From: BOG-908 sp964242115
Lineage (GTDB): Bacteria > Pseudomonadota > Alphaproteobacteria > Acetobacterales > Acetobacteraceae
Assembly: GCA_964242115.1 (NCBI GenBank)
Contig: CAXSZX010000003.1
Location: 1 to 64,000 of the forward strand
Direction of reading: 5' to 3'
DNA: 64,000 bases
This document shows, piece by piece, positions 43,543 to 51,292 of the stretch. Under the pieces are notes generated by a model. It worked only from the letters and a program-made list of their open reading frames with translations. It was not told where the DNA came from and did not search any database. The translations under genes were made by a program, and so were the position numbers. Each line of letters begins with the position of its first letter. The stretch's first letter is position 1.

Positions 43543-45204
43543 TCAAACCGTCTCCAGGTGCAAATACTCATGCACCGCCTGCACCACCACCGACCCCTCG
43601 CCCACGCTGGACGCCACGCGCTTCACAGACCCGGACCGGATGTCGCCCACCGCGTAAATCCCGCGCCGGCTCGTCGCAAACGGTGAAGACGGAGTCTCGC
43701 CAGTCTCCGACTTGCCGGTCAGCACGAAGCCTTTCTCGTCCAGCGCCAGGCAGCCGCGCACCCACTCCGAATTCGGCTCCGCACCGATCATCACGAACAC
43801 GCTGGTGACGTCGCGCGTCTCGCTCGCGCCGGTCCTGCTGCAGGTCCACGTCACGCGGCGCAGGAACGCGTCACCGTCCAGGGCAGTGATCTCCGTGCAC
43901 GGGTGCAGCGTGATCTTCGGCGAACTCTCGATACGCTGCACCAGGTAGTCGCTCATCGTCTCTGCCAGGCGCTCGCCGCGCACCAGCACGTGCACGTGGG
44001 CCACGGTGCGCGAGAGGAACACCGCGGCCTGCCCCGACGAGTTGCCGCCGCCCACCACCACCACTTCCTCGCCGGTGCACAGCGAGGCCTCGGTGCCGGT
44101 GGCGGCGTATTGTATGCCCTGCCCCTCGAAACGTTCGTAGCCCGCCACGTCCAGCTTGCGGTAGCGCGCGCCGGTGGCGACGATGACGCTGCGCGCCTGC
44201 ACGCGGTGCCCATCCTCCAGCTCCAGCCGGTACGGGTCGGCCGCGCACTCGATGCGCCGCACCGCGCGGCTAACGGCCAACCGCGCGCCGAACTTCTGCG
44301 CCTGCACTTGCGCGCGCCCTGCCAGCGCCTGGCCGGAGATGCCGGTGGGGAAGCCCAGGTAGTTCTCGATCTTCGACGACGTGCCCGCCTGCCCGCCCGG
44401 CGCCAGCTTCTCGATGACGATGGTGGCCAACCCTTCGGACGCGGCGTACACCGCGGCTGCCAGCCCTGCCGGCCCGGCACCCACCACCGCCACGTCGAAC
44501 ACCTGATCCGGGTCGACCGTCTCGGTCAGGCCCAGCTCGTCTGCCAGCGCCATCACGCTCGGCCGGCGCAGCAGCCGCTCGCCGGGCGCCACCACCACCG
44601 GCAGCTCGTCCGCGCCGACGTGGAAACACGCGAGGAACCCCTCCGCGTCCGCATCCTGCCCGGTGTCGAGCAGCCGGTGCGGATAGCCGTTGCGTGTCAG
44701 GAAGGTCTCGATCGCCAGCGTCTCCGCCGCGTGCCCGGGGCCCACGACCACCACGCCGCCCTGAAAGTGGCGGATGAACCCGGTGCGCCGCAAGATAAAG
44801 GCGCGCATCATGATCTCGCCGATGTCGGCCTCGGTGCCCACCATGCGGCGGAAGTCGATGCGCTTGACGCGCACCACCTCGGTATCCTCGGCGGCACGCC
44901 CGCTCACCAGTATCTCGCGGTCGTTGAACAAATCCAGCTCGCCGGTGAACTGGCGCGGGCCATGGCGTGTGATGACGTGCTCGGCGCCGTGCCCGTCGGT
45001 CTCCAGCACGTCGATGGCGCCGGACGTCACCAGGAACAGGTCCACGCCGCGCTGGCCACGCTGGAACACCAGGGTGCCGGCGGGCAGCCGCTCGGGCACG
45101 CCATAGGCGGTCACGCGGTCGGCCATCTCCTGCGGCAGGCGCGGGTGGATCTGGGCTTCGCGCTCGTACGGGTCGGTGGGGTCGGGCTCGGCGTCCATGT
45201 GCAT
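43543..45204 (-). CDS. Flavoprotein with cyclic-nucleotide domain, thioredoxin reductase-like
   Basis: 553 residues. An N-terminal cyclic-nucleotide-binding fold (about 30-145: PAGTLVFQRGQRGVDLFLV, FTGELDLFN) and a linker resembling a thioredoxin-like domain (about 150-225) precede a thioredoxin reductase-like module: VVGAGPAGLAAAVYAASEG (FAD), IENYLGFPTGISG, VVVVGGGNSSGQAAVFL (NADPH) and GIYAVGDIRSG. The redox CxxC expected ahead of the NADPH motif is replaced by AATGTEASLC, so it cannot act as a classical disulfide reductase. Redox sensing gated by nucleotide is inference. An ATG at 45198 is an alternative start. Confidence 0.9.
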   Translation of the reverse strand: MHMDAEPDPTDPYEREAQIHPRLPQEMADRVTAYGVPERLPAGTLVFQRGQRGVDLFLVTSGAIDVLETDGHGAEHVITRHGPRQFTGELDLFNDREILVSGRAAEDTEVVRVKRIDFRRMVGTEADIGEIMMRAFILRRTGFIRHFQGGVVVVGPGHAAETLAIETFLTRNGYPHRLLDTGQDADAEGFLACFHVGADELPVVVAPGERLLRRPSVMALADELGLTETVDPDQVFDVAVVGAGPAGLAAAVYAASEGLATIVIEKLAPGGQAGTSSKIENYLGFPTGISGQALAGRAQVQAQKFGARLAVSRAVRRIECAADPYRLELEDGHRVQARSVIVATGARYRKLDVAGYERFEGQGIQYAATGTEASLCTGEEVVVVGGGNSSGQAAVFLSRTVAHVHVLVRGERLAETMSDYLVQRIESSPKITLHPCTEITALDGDAFLRRVTWTCSRTGASETRDVTSVFVMIGAEPNSEWVRGCLALDEKGFVLTGKSETGETPSSPFATSRRGIYAVGDIRSGSVKRVASSVGEGSVVVQAVHEYLHLETV

Positions 45205-45211
45205 CTACTTT

Positions 45212-45260
45212 CGGAAGCGGTTGTTTTTTGAAAAAATACCGAAAAACTTTTGCTTCCAGG
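45212..45260. repeat. Dispersed hairpin repeat, copy 22 (one arm)
   Basis: AAGCGGTTGTTTTTTGAAAA followed by AATACCGAAAAACTTTTGC; only one arm, lying in the divergent upstream region and not after a stop. Confidence 0.8.
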
Positions 45261-45349
45261 GGCGGGGTTTCACGGCCGGCAGCTTGGCACCACGTCAGAG
45301 GCCTCGGCTGCAGGTATAGAAGCAGTGCCGAATACGGAGGAAAATCCCG

Positions 45350-46516
45350 ATGGACAGCCTGTCGCCGCTCGCGCCCGCAGCGCCGTTCACGCTCAGCGAG
45401 GAACAGCACGCCATCGTCGCCATGGCGCGCGGCTTCGCCGACAACCAGATGGCACCCTACGCCCTGGCCTGGGACGAGGCGAAGCACTTCCCCGTGGACG
45501 TCATCCGCGCAGTGGCCCCGCTCGGCATGGCAGGCATCTACGTGGCCGAGGAACACGGCGGCTCCGGCCTCGGCCGGCTGGACTCGGCACTGATCTTCGA
45601 GGCGCTCTCCACCGGCTGCCCGTCCATCGCCGCCTACATCAGCATCCACAACATGGTCACCTGGATGATCGACCGCTTCGGCAGCGCCGCGCAGCGCGCC
45701 GCCTGGATCCCGCGCCTGTGCAGCATGGAGCTGCTCGGCGCCTACTGCCTGACCGAGCCCGCCTCCGGCTCGGACGCGGCCGCCCTCTCCACCCGCGCCC
45801 GCCAGGACGGCGGCGACTACGTGCTGGATGGCACGAAGCAGTTTATCTCCGGCGCCGGCGCCGCCGACCTCTACGTGGTCATGGCGCGCACCGGCGGCCC
45901 GGGTGCCGCCGGCGTTTCCGCCTTCCTGGTCGAGCTCGGCACGCCCGGCCTCAGCTTCGGCGCCAACGAACGCAAAATGGGCTGGAACGCACAGCCTACC
46001 CGCCAGGTGATCCTCGACGCAGTGCGGGTGCCGGCCGCCCACCGCCTCGGCGAGGAAGGCACCGGCTTCAGGATGGCGATGGCGGGCCTGGACGGCGGGC
46101 GGCTGAACATCGCCGCCTGCTCGCTGGGCGGGGCGCAGAGCGCGCTGGAGAAGTCGCTCGCCTACATGGCCGAACGCCGCGCCTTCGGCCAGAAGCTCAC
46201 CGACTTCCAGGCGCTGCAGTTCCGCCTGGCGGACATGTCCATCGATTTGGAAGCCGCCCGCTCCATTCTCTGGCGCGCGGCCGCGGCGCTGGACGCGCGC
46301 GCGGCCAACGCCACCATGCTGTGCGCCAGTGCGAAGCGGTTCGTTACCGACGCCGGCTTCAACGTTGCCAACCAGGCTTTGCAGTTGCATGGCGGTTATG
46401 GATACCTGGCGGATTACGGGGTGGAGAAGATCGTGCGCGATCTGCGCGTGCATCAGATACTGGAAGGCACCAACGAGATCATGCGGGTGATCGTCGCGCG
46501 GGGGCTGCTGAAGTGA
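45350..46516 (+). CDS. Acyl-CoA dehydrogenase (isobutyryl-CoA type)
   Basis: 388 residues; GGAGGAAAATCCCG precedes the ATG. YCLTEPASGSDAA, the FAD-contact region around KQFISGAG, LHGGYGYL and the active-site region QILEGTNEIMRVI are present. With the two following genes it fits valine degradation: isobutyryl-CoA to methacrylyl-CoA. A short-branched substrate is inferred from neighbours and overall similarity, not from specific residues. It is separated from the next gene by a full hairpin repeat. Confidence 0.9.
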   Translation: MDSLSPLAPAAPFTLSEEQHAIVAMARGFADNQMAPYALAWDEAKHFPVDVIRAVAPLGMAGIYVAEEHGGSGLGRLDSALIFEALSTGCPSIAAYISIHNMVTWMIDRFGSAAQRAAWIPRLCSMELLGAYCLTEPASGSDAAALSTRARQDGGDYVLDGTKQFISGAGAADLYVVMARTGGPGAAGVSAFLVELGTPGLSFGANERKMGWNAQPTRQVILDAVRVPAAHRLGEEGTGFRMAMAGLDGGRLNIAACSLGGAQSALEKSLAYMAERRAFGQKLTDFQALQFRLADMSIDLEAARSILWRAAAALDARAANATMLCASAKRFVTDAGFNVANQALQLHGGYGYLADYGVEKIVRDLRVHQILEGTNEIMRVIVARGLLK

Positions 46517-46651
46517 AGCAGGCAAACGGTTCTTTTTTGAAAAAAACAACTAAAAAACTTTTGTCTCCTGGGCACCCGATTTCGGAGACTCCGCGACAGC
46601 GCTGACAAAAGCTTTTTGCTTCTTTTTCTCGAAAAAGAAGCGCTTGCTTTC
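46517..46651. repeat. Dispersed hairpin repeat, copy 23
   Basis: Begins at a stop codon; left arm AAACGGTTCTTTTTTGAAAA, core CTCCTGGGCACCCG, box CTCCGCGACAGCG, right CTTC/GAAG arm ending AGCGCTTGCTTTCC. Confidence 0.92.
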
Positions 46652-46672
46652 CGTAACGTTCAACGAGGCCCG

Positions 46673-47686
46673 ATGCCCGACATCAGCACACGCATTGAAG
46701 GCCGCGCCGGCCGTATCACCCTAGACCGCCCGAAAGCGCTCAACGCGCTCGACCTGCCGATGGTGCAAGCGATCAGCGCCGCGCTGGACGCGTGGGCCAG
46801 CGACCCTGCAGTGCAGCTCGTCATCCTGGACGGCGCCGGCGACCGCGCGATGTGTGCCGGCGGCGACATCCGCATGATCGCCGAAGCCTCCCGCCGCGGC
46901 GACAGCGCGACCATCCGCGCGTTCTTCGCCGCGGAGTACGCGATGAACCTGCAGATCGCGCGCTTCCCCAAACCATACGTGGCGCTGATGGACCGCGTGG
47001 TGATGGGCGGCGGCGTGGGCGTCGCCGCGCACGGCTCGGTGCGCATCGTCACCGAGCGCCTGGTGCTGGCGATGCCGGAGACGGCGATCGGCTTCGTCCC
47101 CGACGTTGGCGCCACCTGGCTGCTCAGCCGCAAGCTTCCGGTCGGGCTGCATCTGGGGCTGACAGGCGCGCGCATCGGCGCCGGCGACGCAATCCTGGCG
47201 GGGTTGGCGGATTACTACGTGCCGTCCGAGCGGCTGACCGGCTTGGTGGCGTCGCTCTGCGCCTGTGCAAGTGCGGCCGAGGTTGCGTCCTGCGTGGAGG
47301 CCCTGGCCGAGCCGCCGCCGCCGGCCGAGACATGCGCCGACCGTGCGTGGATGGACGAGTGCTACCGCCACCCCACGATGGAGCTGATCGACGCGGCGTT
47401 GCACGCCCACGACCATCCTGCTGCAAAGGCCGCCGCGGCCGAGATCGCGTCGAGGTCACCGACCGCGCTGAAGGTGACGTTGCGTGCGCTTCGCGAGGCA
47501 GAGGCGATGGACAGCCTGGAGCAAGCGTTGGCGCAGGAGCTGACGCTGGCGATGACGACGACGCGGGAGCATGACTTCAGGGAGGGCGTGCGCGCGGTGC
47601 TCGTGGACAAGGACCGCAACGCGGCGTGGCGGCCGGCGAGCCTTGCGGAGGTGACGCCGGAGATGGTGGACGGATACTTCGGGTAG
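46673..47686 (+). CDS. 3-hydroxyisobutyryl-CoA hydrolase family protein
   Basis: 337 residues from ATG 46673. Crotonase fold with LDRPKALNALDLPMV, CAGGDIRMIAEASRRGD, VMGGGVGVAAHGS, the ECH_2 feature FVPDVGATWLLSRKLP, and HDFREGVRAVLVDKDRNAAW near the C-terminus. The length of about 340 is that of HIBCH, against about 260 for hydratases. It would hydrolyse 3-hydroxyisobutyryl-CoA in valine catabolism. The frame extends upstream into the repeat; MPDISTRIEG is the better start. Confidence 0.9.
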   Translation: MPDISTRIEGRAGRITLDRPKALNALDLPMVQAISAALDAWASDPAVQLVILDGAGDRAMCAGGDIRMIAEASRRGDSATIRAFFAAEYAMNLQIARFPKPYVALMDRVVMGGGVGVAAHGSVRIVTERLVLAMPETAIGFVPDVGATWLLSRKLPVGLHLGLTGARIGAGDAILAGLADYYVPSERLTGLVASLCACASAAEVASCVEALAEPPPPAETCADRAWMDECYRHPTMELIDAALHAHDHPAAKAAAAEIASRSPTALKVTLRALREAEAMDSLEQALAQELTLAMTTTREHDFREGVRAVLVDKDRNAAWRPASLAEVTPEMVDGYFG

Positions 47687-47820
47687 GCAAGCAAGCAGTT
47701 CTTTTCTTGAAAAAAGAACCAAAACTTTTGCTCCCGGGGTACACGCCGGCGGAGGAGTCCGCGACAGCCGAGACAAAAGCTTTTTGCTTCTTTTTCTCGA
47801 AAAAGAAGGCCTTGCCTTCC
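47687..47820. repeat. Dispersed hairpin repeat, copy 24
   Basis: Starts at a stop codon. Left arm AAGCAGTTCTTTTCTTGAAA with GAACC; GTCCGCGACAGCCG box toward the right; right arm ends AAGGCCTTGCCTTCC. Confidence 0.93.
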
Positions 47821-47838
47821 TCGTTTGGAGCCGCCCCG

Positions 47839-48639
47839 ATGTTCACCACCAGCACCGACCCCCGCGGCGTCGCCACCCTCACGCTGACCAACCCGCAGCG
47901 CCACAACGCCTTCGACGACGCGCTGATCGCCAGCCTCACCGATGCTTTCGCCACCCTGGGCCAAGACGAGCACGTGCGCGTGGTGGTGCTCGCCAGCACC
48001 GGGCGCAGCTTTTCCGCCGGCGCCGACCTGGGCTGGATGGCGCGCATGGCCGCCTACGGCGAGGCCGAGAACATCGCCGACGCCGCGGCGCTCGCCGGGC
48101 TGATGCGCACGCTGGACCGGCTGGGCAAGCCCACTATCGCCGCGGTGCAGGGCGCGGCGTATGGCGGCGGCGTGGGCCTGGTGGCGTGCTGCGACGTGGC
48201 GGTGGCCAGCGAGGCGGCGCGCTTCTGCCTCAGCGAGGTCAAGCTCGGCCTGATCCCGGCCGCCATCAGCCCGTTCGTGATCAACGCCATCGGCGCACGC
48301 CAGGCCCGCCGCTACTTCACCACCGCGGAGGTGTTCACCGCAGCACGCGCGCGCGAGATCGGGCTGGTGCACGAGGTGGTGCCGGCGGCCGAGCTGGACG
48401 CGGCCTGCGCGGCGGTGGTCGACGCACTGCTGCTGGGCGCGCCGCATGCGCAAGCGGAGGCAAAATCGCTGGTGTTCCTGTGCGAGGGCCGCGCGGTGGA
48501 CGACGCGCTGTCGGCGGAGACGGGGCGCCGCATAGCCGCAGCGCGGGTGAGCGCGCAGGGACGCGAGGGGGTGAGCGCGTTCCTGGAGCGGCGGCAGCCT
48601 GACTGGGTTCTCACGCCTGCGCCGGGTTTGCCCGCGTGA
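47839..48639 (+). CDS. Enoyl-CoA hydratase/isomerase family protein
   Basis: 266 residues from ATG 47839. Crotonase motifs: LTNPQRHNAFDDALI, SFSAGADLGWM, GAAYGGGVGLVACCDVAVAS, and the catalytic region SEVKLGLIPA. The latter two blocks resemble methylglutaconyl-CoA hydratase (LiuC-like), so leucine or isoprenoid-acid degradation is possible, though the neighbours suggest valine. It is the third gene of a branched-chain acyl-CoA cluster, each separated by a hairpin repeat and not overlapping. Confidence 0.88.
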   Translation: MFTTSTDPRGVATLTLTNPQRHNAFDDALIASLTDAFATLGQDEHVRVVVLASTGRSFSAGADLGWMARMAAYGEAENIADAAALAGLMRTLDRLGKPTIAAVQGAAYGGGVGLVACCDVAVASEAARFCLSEVKLGLIPAAISPFVINAIGARQARRYFTTAEVFTAARAREIGLVHEVVPAAELDAACAAVVDALLLGAPHAQAEAKSLVFLCEGRAVDDALSAETGRRIAAARVSAQGREGVSAFLERRQPDWVLTPAPGLPA

Positions 48640-48649
48640 GCGTGTCGAG

Positions 48650-48796
48650 GAAGCAAGGCCTTCTTTTTCGAAATGAAGAAGCAAAAAGCTTTTGCGTACG
48701 CTGTCGCGGACTACTGAAACGACACGCTTCACCAACGCGCACCCAACAGAAACAAAAGTTTTTTGGCTCTTTCTTTCAAAAAAAAACCGCTTGCTT
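48650..48796. repeat. Dispersed hairpin repeat, copy 25
   Basis: CTTC/GAAG arm at left (AAGGCCTTCTTTTTCGAAAT), box CGCTGTCGCGGACT, core with ACGCGCACCCAACAG, GGTTC-like arm at right ending CCGCTTGCTTGC. Confidence 0.92.
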
Positions 48797-48850
48797 GCTG
48801 GCTGTAACTCAGGCGCCGCGCATCGCCACCTGCTGCTCGAGTGCACGCAC

Positions 48851-50617
48851 TTGAATGCCGAGACCAAGCTGCCCGCGCGGCCCGCCTCGCTGCGCTTATT
48901 GCTCCCGTTCCTGCGTCCCTACCGCTGGCCGGTGGCCGGCGCGACCTTGGCGTTGCTGTTCACCACCGGGCTGACGCTGGGCATCGGCCAGGGCCTGCGC
49001 CGGCTGATCGACAGCGGGTTCGGCAGCCACGGCGCGGGCGGCCACAGCACCGCCGGCCTGAACATCGCCGCACTCGGTTTGTTCGGCGTGGTGGCGGCGC
49101 TGGCGATGGCCACCTACGCGCGGTTCTCGCTGATCGCCTGGCTTGGCGAACGCGTGGGTGCGGACCTCCGGCGCGCGCTGTACGACCACGTCATCACCCT
49201 CTCGCCCGGTTTCTTCGAGACCGCGCGCACCGGCGACATTCTCTCGCGCATGACCGCGGATACCGGGCTGCTGCAGGCGCTGGTCGGCTCGTCTATTTCG
49301 ATGTGGCTGCGCAGCATGCTGACCGTGGTGGGCGCGCTGGGCCTGCTGGTGGCCACCAGCCCGAAACTCGCCGGCATCGTGGTGCTGGTGGTGCCGATCG
49401 TTGTGGTGCCGCTGATCGCCTTTGGCAGGCGGGAGAAACGCTTCTCCCGCGCCGCGCAGGACCGCATCGGCGACCTTGGCGCCTACGCGGAGGAGACGTT
49501 GGCCGCGCTATCCACCGTGCAGGCCTTCACCCACGAGCCGATCGACCGCGCGATGTTCGCTGTGCGGGTGGAGGATTCGGTCGCCGCCGCGGTGCGCCGG
49601 ATCCGCACCCGCGCACTGCTGATCCTGGTGGTGATTCTGCTCGGTTTCGGCGCCATCACCTTCAGCCTGTGGGTGGGCGGGCGCGACGTGATCGCCGGCC
49701 GCATGTCAGGCGGGGATCTCGCCGCCTTCGTGTTCTACGCGGTGATCCTGGCCGGCGCCGGCGGCACGCTGTCCGAACTGTGGGGCGAGATGCAGCGCGC
49801 CGCGGGTGCGGCCGACCGGCTGACCGAGCTGCTGGCCGAGCGCTCCGCCATCGGAGCCCCCGCTCACCCGCAGCGCTTCCCGACCGTCTCGCTCGGCACA
49901 CTGGCGCTGGAGGGCGTCACGTTCCGCTACCCCTCGCGGCCCGAGGCTGCTGCGCTGGACTCGCTCAGCTTCGACGTGCGGCCTGGCGAGACGGTAGCGC
50001 TGGTGGGCCCGTCCGGCGCCGGCAAGACCACTGTGTTCCAGCTGCTGCTGCGCTTCTACGACGCGCAATCCGGCACCGTGCGCGTGGACGGCGTGGACGT
50101 CCGCAACGCCGACCCGGCAGCCCTGCGCGCGCGCATCGCCGTGGTGCCGCAAGACCCGGTGATCTTCAGCGCCAACGCCTGGGAGAACATCCGCTACGGC
50201 CGCCCCGATGCGACCGACACCGAGGTGCGCGCGGCCGCGCAGGCGGCGTCGGCGGAGTTCCTCTTCGAGCTGCCGTCAGGCCTGGACACGTTCCTCGGCG
50301 AGAAAGGCGTGCGCCTGTCCGGCGGCCAGCGCCAACGCGTGGCGATCGCGCGCGCCATGCTGCGGCGCGCGCCGATCCTGCTGCTGGACGAAGCAACCAG
50401 CGCGCTCGACGCGGAGAGCGAAGCCGCCGTGCAGCATGCACTGGCGGTGCTGGCACATGGTTGCACCACGCTGGTGGTGGCGCACCGGCTGGCGACGATA
50501 CGGCGTGCGGACAGGATCGTGGTGATCGAACGCGGCCGGGTGGTTGCGGAAGGCTCGCACGACGCGCTGGTGCGGGAGACGGGGTTGTACGCGCGGTTGG
50601 CGGAGCTGCAGTTCTGA
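48851..50617 (+). CDS. ABC exporter, fused membrane and ATPase domains (MsbA-like)
   Basis: 588 residues from TTG 48851. Six membrane helices over about 20-310, then the ATPase: Walker A GPSGAGKTT, Q-loop VPQDPVIF, signature LSGGQRQR, Walker B ILLLDEATSALD, switch His in VAHRL. The only upstream ATG in frame lies inside the repeat, so TTG giving LNAETKLPARPASL is preferred. Half-transporters of this class form homodimers and export lipids or drugs. Confidence 0.9.
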   Translation: MNAETKLPARPASLRLLLPFLRPYRWPVAGATLALLFTTGLTLGIGQGLRRLIDSGFGSHGAGGHSTAGLNIAALGLFGVVAALAMATYARFSLIAWLGERVGADLRRALYDHVITLSPGFFETARTGDILSRMTADTGLLQALVGSSISMWLRSMLTVVGALGLLVATSPKLAGIVVLVVPIVVVPLIAFGRREKRFSRAAQDRIGDLGAYAEETLAALSTVQAFTHEPIDRAMFAVRVEDSVAAAVRRIRTRALLILVVILLGFGAITFSLWVGGRDVIAGRMSGGDLAAFVFYAVILAGAGGTLSELWGEMQRAAGAADRLTELLAERSAIGAPAHPQRFPTVSLGTLALEGVTFRYPSRPEAAALDSLSFDVRPGETVALVGPSGAGKTTVFQLLLRFYDAQSGTVRVDGVDVRNADPAALRARIAVVPQDPVIFSANAWENIRYGRPDATDTEVRAAAQAASAEFLFELPSGLDTFLGEKGVRLSGGQRQRVAIARAMLRRAPILLLDEATSALDAESEAAVQHALAVLAHGCTTLVVAHRLATIRRADRIVVIERGRVVAEGSHDALVRETGLYARLAELQF

Positions 50618-50628
50618 CGTTGAGGGAA

Positions 50629-50735
50629 GGCAAAGCAAGGCAAGCGGTTCTTTTTTGAAAAAAAGAACCAACAAACTTTTGCTCTCGTTCGGTGTGCGTT
50701 GTCGAGACATGTCGTTTCAACGGTCCACGACAGCA
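50629..50735. repeat. Dispersed hairpin repeat, copy 26 (left half)
   Basis: GGTTC/GAACC arm followed by core TTGTCGAGACATGTCG and TCCACGACAGC; no right arm. Confidence 0.85.
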
Positions 50736-51181
50736 TCATGTGCGCTGATTGGCATCCAGATACGTATGGCAAATAGCGACCTGCTTGCACCTGCTTCTTT
50801 GACCTGAATTCCTGAATAAAGCGTCTGGGGTAGACAAGCTTTACGCTGTCGCGGCCGTGTTGAAGCTTACGCGACAACGCCACACCTTAGTCTGTCCTCG
50901 GCACGAGACACGCCGACTTACGCGTGTTAACGTGCACGATGATCAGCAGCCTTAAACGTTGGCTCTTGTTGAGCTTACAGGACTGTCGATCGGCAATCCG
51001 AAAACACAACGTACCCTGTCGAGTAGCAGTCCGGGATGTTTGGTCCTGCTGTCGGGGAAGCATCTGCAAAGCGCGCGAATAAGGAATTTTGTAGGCGTTT
51101 CGTTCGAGAGAATGCTTGCCTTGCTTCGCCACCGCTCAGGTCTAGGGGCGCTGGTATTGATACCAATTGTCTAAAACAGAC

Positions 51182-51287
51182 TACTGCGCTGTCGCGGCGG
51201 ACTGAAACAACTCGCTCCACCCCCGCACACTCAACGGAAACAAAAGTTTTTGGTTGTTTCAAAAAAGAACCGCTTGCCTTGCCGTGC
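51182..51287. repeat. Dispersed hairpin repeat, copy 27 (right half)
   Basis: Core GCGCTGTCGCGGCGGACTG and GGTTGTTTC/GAACC arm ending CCGCTTGCCTTGCC; no left arm. It stops six bases before the TonB receptor stop codon. Confidence 0.85.
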
Positions 51288-51292
51288 CTCAC

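Larger units (their letters stand above)
50618..51292. other. 675-base gene-free gap with two separated half-repeats
   Basis: Lies between two convergent genes. A left half-element (50629-50735) and a right half-element (51182-51287) flank about 450 bases of A/T-richer sequence with no convincing gene. Inside it, TTTACGCTGTCGCGGCC with GCTTACGCGACAACGC (about 50838-50880) is a further degenerate core. Confidence 0.6.
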
